Notes: generated by a model from the sequence alone, not told the origin. Shown: positions 18,328 through 27,559, counted from the first letter of the stretch. The stretch is DNA of 64,000 bases from Actinoalloteichus caeruleus DSM 43889 (GCF_000429185.2 NZ_AUBJ02000001.1:2728001-2792000), one strand, 5' to 3'. Numbers and translations: made by a program.

Positions 18328-18628
18328 CGCCCCATGGTGCCTGTGCGGGTGTCGCGCCGGTGGGGTACCCAGGGGATGAGGACGGGCGGGGACGGCACCG
18401 TCGCCGTCGGTACTCCGATGGGACGTCCGGGTCGGGACGACTGCTGCAACCGGGTGGTTGGGCGTGACGAGGCTCGCGACTCGGACCGGGAACACTGACG
18501 GATGCTCGAACGTCTGAAAGAGTGGTACCGCGGAACACCGCGGCCCGGTCCTCGACCGGACGATGGTGGACCGTGGTAGGCCCCAACGGTGTCGGATACC
18601 CCGGCCCCGGGACGGAGGGAGATGGAAG
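18328..18628. other. 301-base divergent intergenic region
   Basis: Separates the EamA gene from the DUF7455 gene. It contains no supported frame. The only clear signal is the ribosome-binding site GGAGGGAG just before 18629. Confidence 0.4.
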
Positions 18629-18805
18629 ATGACCGGAACGCTCACCCGCCCCGAGCTCCGCGCTTCAGACCGCTGCGACCGCTGCGGGGCCGCCGCGAAG
18701 GTTCGTGCCGTACTCCCTTCCGGTGGAGAACTCCTCTTCTGCGCTCACCACGCCCGTGAGCACGAGGCGAGACTCCGTGAGCTGGCTGCCGACCTCCAGA
18801 GCTGA
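18629..18805 (+). CDS. DUF7455 small zinc-ribbon protein
   Basis: A 58-residue actinobacterial protein of unknown function. A CDRCGAAAK pair and FCAHHAREH supply two cysteines plus Cys/His ligands for one zinc. The ATG at 18629 follows GGAGGGAGATGGAAG; the longer in-frame start 22 codons upstream is not supported. It lies between the EamA gene and the terminator at 18859. Confidence 0.8.
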   Translation: MTGTLTRPELRASDRCDRCGAAAKVRAVLPSGGELLFCAHHAREHEARLRELAADLQS

Positions 18806-18858
18806 TCATCTGGGCGGACAGCCTCGAGACGCACCACCACGACGTCAGTGAGACCCGC

Positions 18859-18895
18859 GAAGCGGGTGGCCGGGAAGTTCCCGACCACCCGCTTC
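18859..18895. terminator. Bidirectional hairpin terminator
   Basis: An 18-bp inverted repeat (18859-18876 with 18878-18895) with one mismatch lies between the convergent DUF7455 and ABC permease genes. Confidence 0.7.
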
Positions 18896-18953
18896 CGCGT
18901 GTGTGGCGTGGTGTGGGCGGCGGGGGACCCGCCGTGTTGGCGGCTGGCTCCCC

Positions 18954-20384
18954 TCAGCGCCCGACCGCCGCCGCCCGGCGGCGGGAGACGGCGTCGACGC
19001 TGGCGGCGAGGAGCAGGACGACCCCGGTGACGATCGACACGACGGCCGCCGGCTGCCCCAGGAGACCTAGCCCGTTGTCGATGGTGGCGATCACGGTGCC
19101 GCCGATGACGGCGTCCCGCAGCCGGCCGCGACCTCCGAACAGGGAGGTGCCCCCGATGACGGCCGCTCCGACGGCGAAGAGGAGGGTGTTCCCGCCTCCG
19201 GCCTGGGGGTCCACCGACCCCACCTTCGAGGAGTAGATCACCGCGCCGATGGCGGCGACGGTGGAGCACACGACGAAGACGCTCATCCGGATCTTCACGA
19301 CGTCGATCCCGGCGCGCCTGGCCGCCTCCCGGTTCCCGCCCACGGCGTAGATGTGACGGCCGTAGCGGGTGCGGTCCAGGACGAGGGTCCCCAGGACGAG
19401 CAGGACCAGGACGATCGGCACCACGTAGGGGACGCCGGCGATGACGGTCTGGTCGTTGGGCGAACGGTTCAGGGTGAGCAGCCAGGTGCCCACCAGGGCC
19501 AGCAGGACCACCGCCCCCAGCTTGCCCAGCACGAGCGGGGTTGGCGCGGTGACGACCCCGGCCCGCACCTGGCGCAGGTGACGTCCCCACCCGAGCGCGA
19601 CGTAGCCGAGGACGGCGACCAGCGCGAACAGCCAGCTGCCCCACACGGGAAGGCTGCCGTTGGCGACGGCGAAGAGCACGTCGTCCCGCAGTCCCAGCGT
19701 CCCGCCGACGCCGACGAACTGGAGGACGACCCCGCCCCAGGCCAGGAACAGGGCGAGCGTCACCACGAACGCGGGTATCCCGACCCGGGCTACCAGGAAA
19801 CCGGTCAGGCACCCGATGGCCGTACCGACGCACACGGCCAGCAGGATCTCCAGCCACGGGTTGGCCGGGACACCCAGCACCACGAGCAGCAGCCCCAGGG
19901 TCGCCAGGCCCGCGCCGATCCACAACCTGGCCATCAGGGCCAGGACGACGGCGAGGACGATGGCGCCGCAGAAGAGCAGGAAGACCGCGGTGCCCATCGC
20001 CCCGAGGAGGTTGCCGTTGTTCACCAGGTGCAGGGCGAGCACGGACGCGGCCACCCCGGAGGCCGTGCCGGCGGAGAGGTCGATGTCGCCGAGCAGCAGC
20101 ACGAAGACGAGGCCCATGGCGATGACGACGATCCCCGCGCCCTGGCCCAGCAGGTTCGCGAGGTTGCCCAGGGTGAGGAAGCGATCGGAGAGGACCGTGA
20201 ACACGACGAAGAGGGTGAGCAGGCCGAGGAGCGCCGGCAGCGCGCCCAGCTGCCCGCCACGCAGCCGGGCCACGTAGTCGCCGAGCGCCTCCCGGGTGGT
20301 GCGGCGGGTGGTGTCGATGGCGAACCCGTCGGTGGGTTCCGTTCGCTCCTCACCGGAGGAGGAGTTCGGGGAGAGCTGGGTCAT
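18954..20384 (-). CDS. Sugar ABC transporter permease, XylH-like
   Basis: Membrane-spanning subunit of a CUT2-type (ribose/xylose family) importer. The 476 residues carry about 12 hydrophobic segments, the GDIDLSAGTASG motif typical of BPD_transp_2 permeases near residue 105, the GRHIYAVGGNREAARRAGI loop, and IGGTSLFGGRGR near the C-terminus. Longer than RbsC (about 320) and in the XylH size class. The ATG at 20384 with GCGAGGA upstream is preferred over a GTG 13 codons earlier. Last gene of the minus-strand operon after the ATPase. Confidence 0.88.
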   Translation of the reverse strand: MTQLSPNSSSGEERTEPTDGFAIDTTRRTTREALGDYVARLRGGQLGALPALLGLLTLFVVFTVLSDRFLTLGNLANLLGQGAGIVVIAMGLVFVLLLGDIDLSAGTASGVAASVLALHLVNNGNLLGAMGTAVFLLFCGAIVLAVVLALMARLWIGAGLATLGLLLVVLGVPANPWLEILLAVCVGTAIGCLTGFLVARVGIPAFVVTLALFLAWGGVVLQFVGVGGTLGLRDDVLFAVANGSLPVWGSWLFALVAVLGYVALGWGRHLRQVRAGVVTAPTPLVLGKLGAVVLLALVGTWLLTLNRSPNDQTVIAGVPYVVPIVLVLLVLGTLVLDRTRYGRHIYAVGGNREAARRAGIDVVKIRMSVFVVCSTVAAIGAVIYSSKVGSVDPQAGGGNTLLFAVGAAVIGGTSLFGGRGRLRDAVIGGTVIATIDNGLGLLGQPAAVVSIVTGVVLLLAASVDAVSRRRAAAVGR

Positions 20385-20465
20385 GGCCGTCCTCGCGGGC
20401 TGGGTGAGGCTGCCCGAGGTCACCGGAGCCCCTGGGCATCGGAACTGGTGGGGGGGTCGTCGGGT

Positions 20466-21281
20466 TCAGAGCGCGACGTTCTCCGCTCGGGGAAGCCCGA
20501 GGTCGCCGGACCGGCCGGCGGTGATGAGCTCCACCACCTGGGCATGGGTGGTGTCGCGGGTGGGGAGTTCGGCGACGAGCCGGCCGAGGTAGAGGGTCGC
20601 GATCCGGTCGGCGACCTCGAACACGTCGTTCATGTTGTGGCTGATGAGCACCACCCCCAGGCCGCGTTCGGCGAGCCGCCGGACGAGGTCGAGGACCTGC
20701 CTGGTCTGGGCGACGCCGAGTGCGGCGGTGGGCTCGTCGAGGAGGACGACCCTGCTGTTCCACAGGACGGCCTTGGCGATCGCGACCGTCTGGCGCTGCC
20801 CGCCGGAGAGGGCGGAGACGGGGGTCCGCACCGAGGCCACGGTGCGGACCGACAGCGAGGCGAGGGTGTCCCTGGCCGCCCGCTCCATGTCCGTCTCGTC
20901 CAGCAGACCGCCCCTGGTGCGTTCGCGTCCCAGGAACATGTTCTGCACGATGTCGAGGTTGTCGGCGAGCGCCAGGTCCTGGTAGACGACCTCGATGCCG
21001 AGGTCCGCCGCGTCCTTCGGGCTGGTGATGCGGACGGGCTCCCCGTCGAAGTGGATGCTCCCACCGTCCACCGGGTGGATGCCGGCGATGCACTTGACGA
21101 GGGTGGACTTCCCCGCTCCGTTGTCGCCGACCAGCGCCGTCACCTCACCGGGGCGCACGGCGAGGTCGACGTCGTGGAGGACGTGCACCGGCCCGAAACT
21201 CTTGTTGACGCCGCTGAGCCGCAGCACGGGTCGCACCGGCTCGGTCGGGTCGGCGGGTGACCCCGCCCGCTGGTCATTCAC
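20466..21281 (-). CDS. Sugar ABC transporter ATP-binding protein
   Basis: ATPase of 271 residues energising the adjacent permease. Walker A GDNGAGKST, Q-loop VVYQDLALADN, signature LSGGQRQT, Walker B VVLLDEPTAALG and switch His in LISHNMND are intact. It has one nucleotide-binding domain rather than the fused pair of RbsA/XylG, as in many actinobacterial XylG-like systems, so it should act as a homodimer. The GTG at 21281 is chosen because GGAGGAGGA sits 5 bases upstream; a GTG at 21296 would overlap that site. Confidence 0.88.
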   Translation of the reverse strand: MNDQRAGSPADPTEPVRPVLRLSGVNKSFGPVHVLHDVDLAVRPGEVTALVGDNGAGKSTLVKCIAGIHPVDGGSIHFDGEPVRITSPKDAADLGIEVVYQDLALADNLDIVQNMFLGRERTRGGLLDETDMERAARDTLASLSVRTVASVRTPVSALSGGQRQTVAIAKAVLWNSRVVLLDEPTAALGVAQTRQVLDLVRRLAERGLGVVLISHNMNDVFEVADRIATLYLGRLVAELPTRDTTHAQVVELITAGRSGDLGLPRAENVAL

Positions 21282-21313
21282 CGGGTCCTCCTCCACCGCC
21301 GTCCTGACGGGAA

Positions 21314-22432
21314 TCAGTTGATGCCGAGTTCCGCGCAGTGCTCAGCGACCGCCCCGTCGCAGAGCCGGTCAGCGGTGACCCAGCCGTCGTCGACCACGTC
21401 GGCGACGTTGTCCCGGGTCACGAGGACGGGTTCGAGCAGCACGGCGTTCACCTCGCGCTCGCCCACCTCGTCGGCGACGGTGCCACTGACCTGCTCCTCG
21501 GCCGCCCCCTCGTCACCTCCGGCGAGAGCGAGCGCGAGGTCCACCAGCGCCTGGGCTTCGAGGGAGACCGGCTTGTAGACGGTCATGCACTGTTCGCCCA
21601 GCAGGATCGACCGGAGAGCCTCGGGGTCGGCGTCCTGCCCGGTGACGGGCACCGTCCCCGCGAGCCCGCTCTGCCGGAGGACGTTGATCACCGCCCCGGC
21701 GAGCCCGTCGTTGGCGGCGACGACTCCGTCGACGTTCCCGCCGTTGGCGGTCAGGATCTGCTGGAAGGTCGTGCCGCCACGCTGGTTGTTCCACTGGTCG
21801 ATGGGTTGGCTGTCGACCAGCTCGTACTCCCCGGAGTCGTAGAGCGGCTGGAGCACCTGCCGCTGCCCCTCCTGGAAGAGGCTGGCGTTGTTGTCGGTCG
21901 GGGAGCCCTGGATCTCGATGATCTCGGCGCCCTCGGTGTCACCGAGGCAGTCGACGAGCCCTTCGGCCTGGAGTTCGCCGACCCGCACGTTGTCGAAGGA
22001 GATGTAGTAGTCGGCCTCCCCGCCGAGGGTGAGCCGGTCGTAGTCGACCGTGGTGATGCCGGCGGCCGTCGCCTTGCGCTGGACGGTCGCGCCGCTCTCG
22101 CTGCTCAGGTTGACGGTGGCGAGGACGTCGACGCCGCGTTGGATCATCTGGTCGGCGATGGTCGAGAAGCGTTGGATGTCGCCCTGGGCGTTCTGGATGT
22201 CGGCGTCCACCCCGGCCTCCGCGAAGGCCTGTTCGAGGTAGGGCTTGTCGAAGCCCTCCCAGCGCGCGGAGCTGCGCGTGTCGGGCAGGATCACGCCGAC
22301 GGACAGTCCGCTCGCTCCGTCGCCCCCGGTGGCGTTGTCCTCCTCGGGTGCGTCGGCCGCCTGGTTGGCTCCGCACGCGGAGAGGGCCAGGGCGGCCCCG
22401 GTGACCATCACGAGCAGGGTCCTGCTGCGCAT
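21314..22432 (-). CDS. Sugar ABC transporter substrate-binding lipoprotein, XylF/ChvE type
   Basis: Captures a pentose or related sugar outside the membrane for the adjacent permease and ATPase. The 372 residues begin with a lipoprotein signal peptide (lipobox LSAC, Cys near 19). A peripla_BP_4 fold follows, with GVILPDTRSSARWEGFDKP, NLSSESG, DYDRLTLGGEADYYISFDN and the XylF-like TGQDADPEALRSILLGEQ. The ligand is inferred from similarity to D-xylose binders, not shown. First gene of the operon; GGGGACGG precedes the ATG at 22432. Confidence 0.88.
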   Translation of the reverse strand: MRSRTLLVMVTGAALALSACGANQAADAPEEDNATGGDGASGLSVGVILPDTRSSARWEGFDKPYLEQAFAEAGVDADIQNAQGDIQRFSTIADQMIQRGVDVLATVNLSSESGATVQRKATAAGITTVDYDRLTLGGEADYYISFDNVRVGELQAEGLVDCLGDTEGAEIIEIQGSPTDNNASLFQEGQRQVLQPLYDSGEYELVDSQPIDQWNNQRGGTTFQQILTANGGNVDGVVAANDGLAGAVINVLRQSGLAGTVPVTGQDADPEALRSILLGEQCMTVYKPVSLEAQALVDLALALAGGDEGAAEEQVSGTVADEVGEREVNAVLLEPVLVTRDNVADVVDDGWVTADRLCDGAVAEHCAELGIN

Positions 22433-22784
22433 TGCCGTCCCCTATCGACTTCCCGCCGGGCGTGGCCCAGCCCAGCGACCCACGTTGGTTGCTGACGGCA
22501 ACAAGGTAGTCACCGGAAGGAGTGAGGTGGAACAGCGAGAACGAGGATGGCTCGAATCCTGTCCGGTGAATGACACGGATTGCGACGACCGCAGCAACCC
22601 GGTGGGCTGGTCAGCTCCGACGCGATTCGGCGATCGGCGGCAGGACGGCGCCGCCGTTCGCCGCGTCCGACAGGACGAGTCCGCTACACCATCGACGACG
22701 TTCGACAGCGCCGGGCGGCCGGCGCCGCTCGCGGTGTCCCGGACGGGGCCGGCGGCTCCGGAGCCCTCGTCGGCGCGGGGCCGG
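22433..22784. other. 352-base promoter region of the sugar ABC operon
   Basis: No supported gene. An imperfect inverted repeat centred on GTTGC-N5-GCAAC (22488-22502) lies about 60 bases upstream of the lipoprotein start and could be an operator for the sugar operon. The rest is the 3' side of the response-regulator gene. Confidence 0.35.
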
Positions 22785-23465
22785 TCACCCGCTCCCAGGT
22801 GCGACGAGCCCCGTCTCGTAGGCGACGATGACGGCCTGTGCCCGGTCCCGCAGGCCGAGTTTGGCGAAGATCCGGCCCACGTGGGTCTTGACGGTCGCCT
22901 CGGCGACGAAGAGGTCCTGGGCGATCTCCAGGTTGGACCTGCCTCGGGAGATGAGGCGGAGCACCTCCACCTCCCGCTCGGTGAGGTCGTTGAGCCTGGT
23001 CCGCGAAAGCGACCCCGGGCGGGGGTTCGCGGCGAAGCGTTCGACCAGCCGCCGGGTGACGGAGGGCGCGAGCAGCGCGTCCCCCGCAGCGACGATCCGG
23101 ACGGCCGCGACGAGGTCCTCGGGTTCGGCGTCCTTGAGCAGGAAACCGCTCGCCCCGGAGTGCAGGGCCTCGTACACGTAGTCGTCGATGTCGAAGGTGG
23201 TCAGCATCAGCACCCTGGGGAGGGGCGCGGCGGCGGGGGAACCGGCCGGCGGGTCGAGGATGCGCCGGGTGGCCTCCAGGCCGTTCATCTCCGGCATCCG
23301 CACGTCCATCAGGACGACGTCGGGGCGGGTCGCCCTGGCCTCGCGGACCGCCTGCTCGCCGTTCGCCGCGACACCGACCACCTCGATGTCCTCCTCGTCG
23401 TCGAGGAGGGCGGCGAAGCCGGCGCGCACCATCGACTGGTCGTCCGCGATCAGGACCCGAATCAC
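22785..23465 (-). CDS. NarL/LuxR-family response regulator
   Basis: Response regulator of 226 residues. The receiver domain has ADDQ acidic residues, phosphoacceptor Asp54 in VLMDVRMPE, and LLKDAEPEDL near Lys108. The C-terminal LuxR-type HTH (about 158-222) reads LTEREVEVLRLISRG with recognition helix VAEATVKTHVGRIF. The GTG start overlaps the kinase stop as GTGA (4 bases), so the two proteins are translationally coupled. It lies directly upstream of and co-directional with the sugar ABC genes, but with a 352-base gap; regulation of them is possible, not shown. Confidence 0.9.
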   Translation of the reverse strand: MIRVLIADDQSMVRAGFAALLDDEEDIEVVGVAANGEQAVREARATRPDVVLMDVRMPEMNGLEATRRILDPPAGSPAAAPLPRVLMLTTFDIDDYVYEALHSGASGFLLKDAEPEDLVAAVRIVAAGDALLAPSVTRRLVERFAANPRPGSLSRTRLNDLTEREVEVLRLISRGRSNLEIAQDLFVAEATVKTHVGRIFAKLGLRDRAQAVIVAYETGLVAPGSG

Positions 23466-24775
23466 CTGTTCTCCCCCTCGTCGGCTCCACTACCCGGCTC
23501 CGCCAGCGGTAGGACCACGGTGACCAGGAAACCACCGGCCGGTGTCGGACCGATCATCGTCTCCCCACCGAGCAGGGCCACGCGCTCGCGGATGCCGAGC
23601 AGGCCGTAGCCGTCGCCGGACTTCGCCACCCCGGGGCGGTCGGCCGGCGGTCGATCGTTGCGCACCGACACCACGAGACCTCGGCCGTCCCCGCGCACCT
23701 CCACGCTGCTCGTCGCACCCGAGGCATGCCGCACCACGTTGCTGAGCGCCTCCTGCACGGTCCGGTAGGCGGTGAGCTGCACGAGATCCGGGACGTCCTC
23801 CGGCAGGTCACCGAGGTCGAGCGAGACCGGGGTGCCCGCGCGCCGGGTCGCGTCGACGACCTCGCCGAGCCGGTCCAGGTGCGGCTGCGGTTCCGTCTCC
23901 GGTTCGCTGTCGTCGGCGCGCAGCACCGAGAGCAGCCGCCGCATCTCACCGAGCGAGGTCCGGGCGGCGGCGGCGATGGAGTCGAACTCCTCCCGGGCCT
24001 CCTCGTTGATGCCCTTGCGCCGGCGGGACACCGTGGCCGACTGGACGGCGATCACCGACATGTGGTGGGCGACGACGTCGTGCAGCTCCCTGGCGATACG
24101 AGCCCGTTCCTCCAGCAGTTCCCGCCGGCCCCGTTCGGTCGCGCTGAGCCGCTCCTGCTGGTGGAGCTCCGCGCTCGCCTGCCGGCGCAGCCGCACGTTG
24201 TACCCGACCAGCAGGGCCACTCCCGAGAGCACGGAGAACCATCCGAGGGAGGGGACGGAGGTGCCGGTGAAGGCGCCCGCGACCGCCCAGGCGACCAGCG
24301 GCCCCACCGCGAGCATGGTCATCCAGGCCGTGATGGCCACTCTTGGGGGTCGGTGGGCGGCCACCTGGTACTGGACCACGAGGTAGACGGCGACGGCCTG
24401 CGGTAGCCACGGCCAGACGGCGTACTCGTTCACGGGTTGCGCCAGCAGGGGGACGACCACGCCCACCAGGGAGAGCGACCAGGCCGTCATGGGTCGGTAG
24501 CGGCTGACGACGAGGGGGGCGCACACGAGCGCCGCGACGAGCAGCCGGGGAAGACCGTGGAGCAGTTCGAGCGCGCCCTTGCTGTAATGGTCGGACGTGT
24601 AGAAGAACACCGTGACCCCGAGGATCCCCGCCAGGAGGGTCAACAGCGTCCAGACGACGCGCCCGGCGCGACCCGGTGGCGGTGGCCTTTCCTCGGTCCA
24701 GAACTCCCGGAACCGCGAACCCGCCGCCGTCCGCCAGCGTGCCAGCTGGTCGCGGGGGTCCTCTCGCTGCTTCAT
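23462..24775 (-). CDS. Sensor histidine kinase, NarL-system partner (HisKA_3 type)
   Basis: Sensor kinase of 437 residues. Six hydrophobic segments in the first 195 residues form an integral-membrane sensor without an obvious extracellular domain. The HisKA_3 dimerisation domain follows, with phosphorylatable His232 in RELHDVVAHHMSVIAVQS, and a C-terminal ATPase domain with GDGYGLLGIRERVALLGG. Similar in layout to DesK/LiaS-like kinases that sense membrane or envelope state. It precedes and overlaps its response regulator. Confidence 0.9.
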   Translation of the reverse strand: MKQREDPRDQLARWRTAAGSRFREFWTEERPPPPGRAGRVVWTLLTLLAGILGVTVFFYTSDHYSKGALELLHGLPRLLVAALVCAPLVVSRYRPMTAWSLSLVGVVVPLLAQPVNEYAVWPWLPQAVAVYLVVQYQVAAHRPPRVAITAWMTMLAVGPLVAWAVAGAFTGTSVPSLGWFSVLSGVALLVGYNVRLRRQASAELHQQERLSATERGRRELLEERARIARELHDVVAHHMSVIAVQSATVSRRRKGINEEAREEFDSIAAAARTSLGEMRRLLSVLRADDSEPETEPQPHLDRLGEVVDATRRAGTPVSLDLGDLPEDVPDLVQLTAYRTVQEALSNVVRHASGATSSVEVRGDGRGLVVSVRNDRPPADRPGVAKSGDGYGLLGIRERVALLGGETMIGPTPAGGFLVTVVLPLAEPGSGADEGENR

Positions 24776-25084
24776 GCGACGAGGCTAGGGACCAGCGGCG
24801 GCGGCGCGCGTCCACCTCGCGGTGGGCCCGCTCCTCATCCCGTGGTCGGAGGTTGCCGGCGGCGGGCGACGCGAGGGCGAACCGGACTGGACCGGGTCTG
24901 CGCCGGGGTGGAGGGGCGTGACCCGCGGTGATGCACAGCGGTCCCCACCGAGGATGCCTACCCGACCACCCGGCTCCGCCTGGAGGAGCACCGAGACCTG
25001 GTCCCCGGGCGTGACGACTCCCACCTCTCCCCGTGCCTAGCGTCCCGCCGGGTCGGCGTCCGGTGCCGACCAGGAGGAGGGGCG
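24776..25084. other. 309-base divergent intergenic region
   Basis: Separates the histidine kinase from the rightward membrane-protein gene. Only an AGGAGGAGG ribosome-binding site just before 25085 is clear; no gene or structured RNA is seen. Confidence 0.4.
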
Positions 25085-25864
25085 ATGACGGTGGCGACGA
25101 CGCGGGACGTGGTGGCGGGGCGGGGTCCTGCTTCGCTGGCTCCTGCCGGGGAGGACGCGGCGAGTGGGCGCGCCGGCGGGAGGCCGGGCTGGCTGGTCCG
25201 GGCGCGGGGCTGGGTGTGGACGGCGGTGGGGTCCCGGTGGTCGGTACCGGTCGTGTGGGGTTCGTTCGCGCTCATCGCGCTGGCCACGCTCCTGGTCACG
25301 TCGTCGCCCGCCCACCGGGTGTGGGCGGCAGGGGCGCTGCTCGGGTACGGGACGGCGGCCCTGGTCACGGCGGGCTGGACCTGGTGGTCGGCGAGCACGT
25401 ACGGCGGACCCGATGGCCCGGCGGGGCCCCGGCCGGGCGTGCCGGGTGTCGCGACGGGGTGCGCCGTCCTCGGCTCGGTCGTGGCGCCGCTTCTGGTGTT
25501 GACCGTCTCGGGGGTGACGCAGCCCGAGGTCCGGGTCACCGAGGACGCGGGGCGGCTGCTGGTCACGACCGGCACGCCCTACCTGTCCGACCCCACCGAG
25601 GTGTACGACCACAACCCGTACCTGCCCGCGCTGGCTGTCTTCGGCCTGCCCCGGGTGCTGCTCGGTCCCGGTGTCGCGGGTGATCCCCGCTGGTGGTTCG
25701 CGGTGTTCCTCCTGATCGCCTGCCGACCGGAGGTCATGCGCGCGGCGCCACGGCGGCCACCCGCTCCGGCCGCCGCCCAGCTCCGAGGCACCGGGCCGCA
25801 CGCGCGTCCCGGTGCGGGGACCGGCGTTCGACAGCCGCTGAGCTCGCTGGGGGGCGAGGGCTGA
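25085..25864 (+). CDS. C-terminally truncated polytopic membrane protein, GT87-like
   Basis: The first 215 residues resemble actinobacterial integral-membrane proteins of the GT87/DUF2029 kind: hydrophobic segments at about 54-72, 80-98 and 120-140, then the loop TGTPYLSDPTEVYDHNPYLP and GLPRVLLGP before a fourth segment, WWFAVFLLIA. Such proteins normally run to about 400 residues. Here the hydrophobic pattern stops at about 215 and a 45-residue Arg/Pro/Gly-rich tail ends at 25864. It therefore looks like a truncated relic or a gene with an internal deletion. The stop overlaps the next ATG (TGATG), so coupling to the glycosyltransferase is preserved. Confidence 0.65.
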   Translation: MTVATTRDVVAGRGPASLAPAGEDAASGRAGGRPGWLVRARGWVWTAVGSRWSVPVVWGSFALIALATLLVTSSPAHRVWAAGALLGYGTAALVTAGWTWWSASTYGGPDGPAGPRPGVPGVATGCAVLGSVVAPLLVLTVSGVTQPEVRVTEDAGRLLVTTGTPYLSDPTEVYDHNPYLPALAVFGLPRVLLGPGVAGDPRWWFAVFLLIACRPEVMRAAPRRPPAPAAAQLRGTGPHARPGAGTGVRQPLSSLGGEG

Positions 25865-26991
25865 TGGGCCGGACACTCGTCGTCACGAACGACTTCCCGC
25901 CCCGTCGGGGTGGCATCGAGACCTTCGTGTACGAGGTGGTGCGGCGGTTCCCCGGCGGGTCGGTGGTGGTGCTCACCTCCCGCGCCGAGGGTGCGGCGGA
26001 GTTCGACAGGGCACTGCCCTTCCCCGTGGTCCGCTCGCCGGCGAGGACGTTGCTGCCCACCCGGGCGGTGGCCCGACACGCGGCGGAGGTGGCCTCGTCC
26101 CACGGCTGCGACCGGGTCTGGTTCGGCGCCGCCGCTCCCCTGGGGCTGCTGGCCGGCCCGCTGCGCGCTGCGGGGATCCGCCGACTGGTCGCCTCCACCC
26201 ACGGGCACGAGGTGTGGTGGGCCTCGCTGCCAGGGGCCCGCTCCGCGCTGCGGCGCGTCGGGGACGGGGTGGACGTGGTGACCTACCTCGGTGACTACAC
26301 CCGGCGGCGCATCGTCCCGGTGCTCAGCGCGCGGGCCGCGGCGGCCGCCCGCCGGCTGCGGCCCGGGGTGGACACCACAGTCTTCCGCCCGTCGCCCGAG
26401 GGCCGGGTGGTGCGGGACCGCCACGGGCTGGGCGAGCGCCCGGTGGTCCTCTGCGTGTCCCGGCTGGTGCGGATCAAGAACCAGCGCGCGCTCGTCCAGG
26501 CGCTGCCGCTCGTCCGCGAACGGGTGCCCGAGGCCACCCTGCTGGTGGTGGGAGGCGGGCCGGAGGAGGCCCACCTGCGCGCGATCGCGGCGGCTCGGGG
26601 AGTGGAGGACGCCGTCGTCCTCGCCGGCTCGGTGCCCCACGGCGCGGTGGCGCCGTACTACGCCGCCGCCGACGTTTTCGCGATGCCGTGCCGCACCCGC
26701 CGGCTGGGCCTGCACCCGGAAGGTCTGGGGATCGTGTTCCTGGAGGCCGCCGCCAGTGGGCTGCCGGTGCTGGTCGGCCGTTCCGGCGGGGCGCCGGACA
26801 CGCTCGAGGACGGCCGGACCGGCCACCTCGTCGACGGTGGGGACGTGTCCGAGGTGGCGGGCCGGTTGGTGGACCTGCTGGTCGACCCGGAGCGCGCCGC
26901 CGCGATGGGGCGGGCCGGCAGGGACTTCGCGCGCCGACACTGGAGTTGGGACGACTCCTTCGGGACCCTCGCCGAGCTGCTGCGGCTCTGA
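25864..26991 (+). CDS. Glycosyltransferase family 4, PimB-like
   Basis: GT-B retaining glycosyltransferase of 375 residues, close in sequence style to PimB, the GDP-mannose-dependent mannosyltransferase of phosphatidylinositol mannoside synthesis. N-terminal NDFPPRRGGIETFVYE, the acceptor-side THGHEVWWASLPGARSALRR and TYLGDYTRRR, donor-site SRLVRIKNQRALVQALP, and the E-X7-E motif in HPEGLGIVFLEAAASG are all visible. The exact acceptor and sugar are inference. It starts inside the stop codon of the truncated membrane protein. No lipid-mannosylation neighbours are present. Confidence 0.85.
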   Translation: MGRTLVVTNDFPPRRGGIETFVYEVVRRFPGGSVVVLTSRAEGAAEFDRALPFPVVRSPARTLLPTRAVARHAAEVASSHGCDRVWFGAAAPLGLLAGPLRAAGIRRLVASTHGHEVWWASLPGARSALRRVGDGVDVVTYLGDYTRRRIVPVLSARAAAAARRLRPGVDTTVFRPSPEGRVVRDRHGLGERPVVLCVSRLVRIKNQRALVQALPLVRERVPEATLLVVGGGPEEAHLRAIAAARGVEDAVVLAGSVPHGAVAPYYAAADVFAMPCRTRRLGLHPEGLGIVFLEAAASGLPVLVGRSGGAPDTLEDGRTGHLVDGGDVSEVAGRLVDLLVDPERAAAMGRAGRDFARRHWSWDDSFGTLAELLRL

Positions 26992-27107
26992 GGGCGGGGC
27001 GGGCCGCCGTACTCGACCGCCCGGTGACGTGTTGACCGCCGCGCCACCCGGGTACGCCTGGGAGGTCAGGCTGAACAGCACCAGTGACGAACAGAGGGAG
27101 GCCCCTG

Positions 27108-27539
27108 ATGGTTGCCGTTCGCGAACTGATGCACCAGGGCGCCGAGTGCGTCGGTGAGAACCAGACCCTGTCCTACGCGGCGCGGCGGATGCGGGACCTC
27201 GGCGTGGGCGCGATGCCGGTGTGCGGGAACGACGACAAGCTCCACGGCATGGTGACCGACCGCGACATCGTCGTGAAGTGCGTGGCCGAGGGGCACGACC
27301 CGACGCGGGCCAGTGTGTCGGACCTGGCCGAGGGCCGGCCCTTCTGCGTGCGCGCCGAGGCCGACGTGTCGGAGGCGATCGACCTGATGGAACGGCACCA
27401 GGTGAAGCGCCTCCCCGTCATCGACGACCACCGGCTGGTGGGGATCGTCAGCGAGGCGGACCTGGTGGGCCATGTCAGCGCCGAACAGCTCGGCGAACTC
27501 ATCGAGGCGCTGAAGGCGCCCTCCGCCGCCTCGGCGTGA
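27108..27539 (+). CDS. Two-CBS-domain protein
   Basis: Cytosolic protein of 143 residues made of two CBS domains: about 7-65 (ECVGENQTLSYAARRMRDLG through LHGMVTDRDIV) and about 72-128 (PFCVRAEADVSEAIDLMERH through RLVGIVSEADLVG). Such paired modules bind adenosyl nucleotides. The closest known type is the hypoxia-response protein Hrp1 (Rv2626c) of M. tuberculosis, although dormancy induction is not implied by anything seen here. The ATG at 27108 follows GAGGGAGG at 7 bases. Confidence 0.88.
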   Translation: MVAVRELMHQGAECVGENQTLSYAARRMRDLGVGAMPVCGNDDKLHGMVTDRDIVVKCVAEGHDPTRASVSDLAEGRPFCVRAEADVSEAIDLMERHQVKRLPVIDDHRLVGIVSEADLVGHVSAEQLGELIEALKAPSAASA

Positions 27540-27559
27540 ACCCGCTCCACCGAGCTGGC

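Noticed and set aside
22510-22575. tRNA-like GGCTCGAATCC string upstream of the sugar ABC operon.
   Set aside because: Flanking bases do not form acceptor, D or anticodon stems and no CCA or usual discriminator follows. No tRNA was recognised anywhere in the window.
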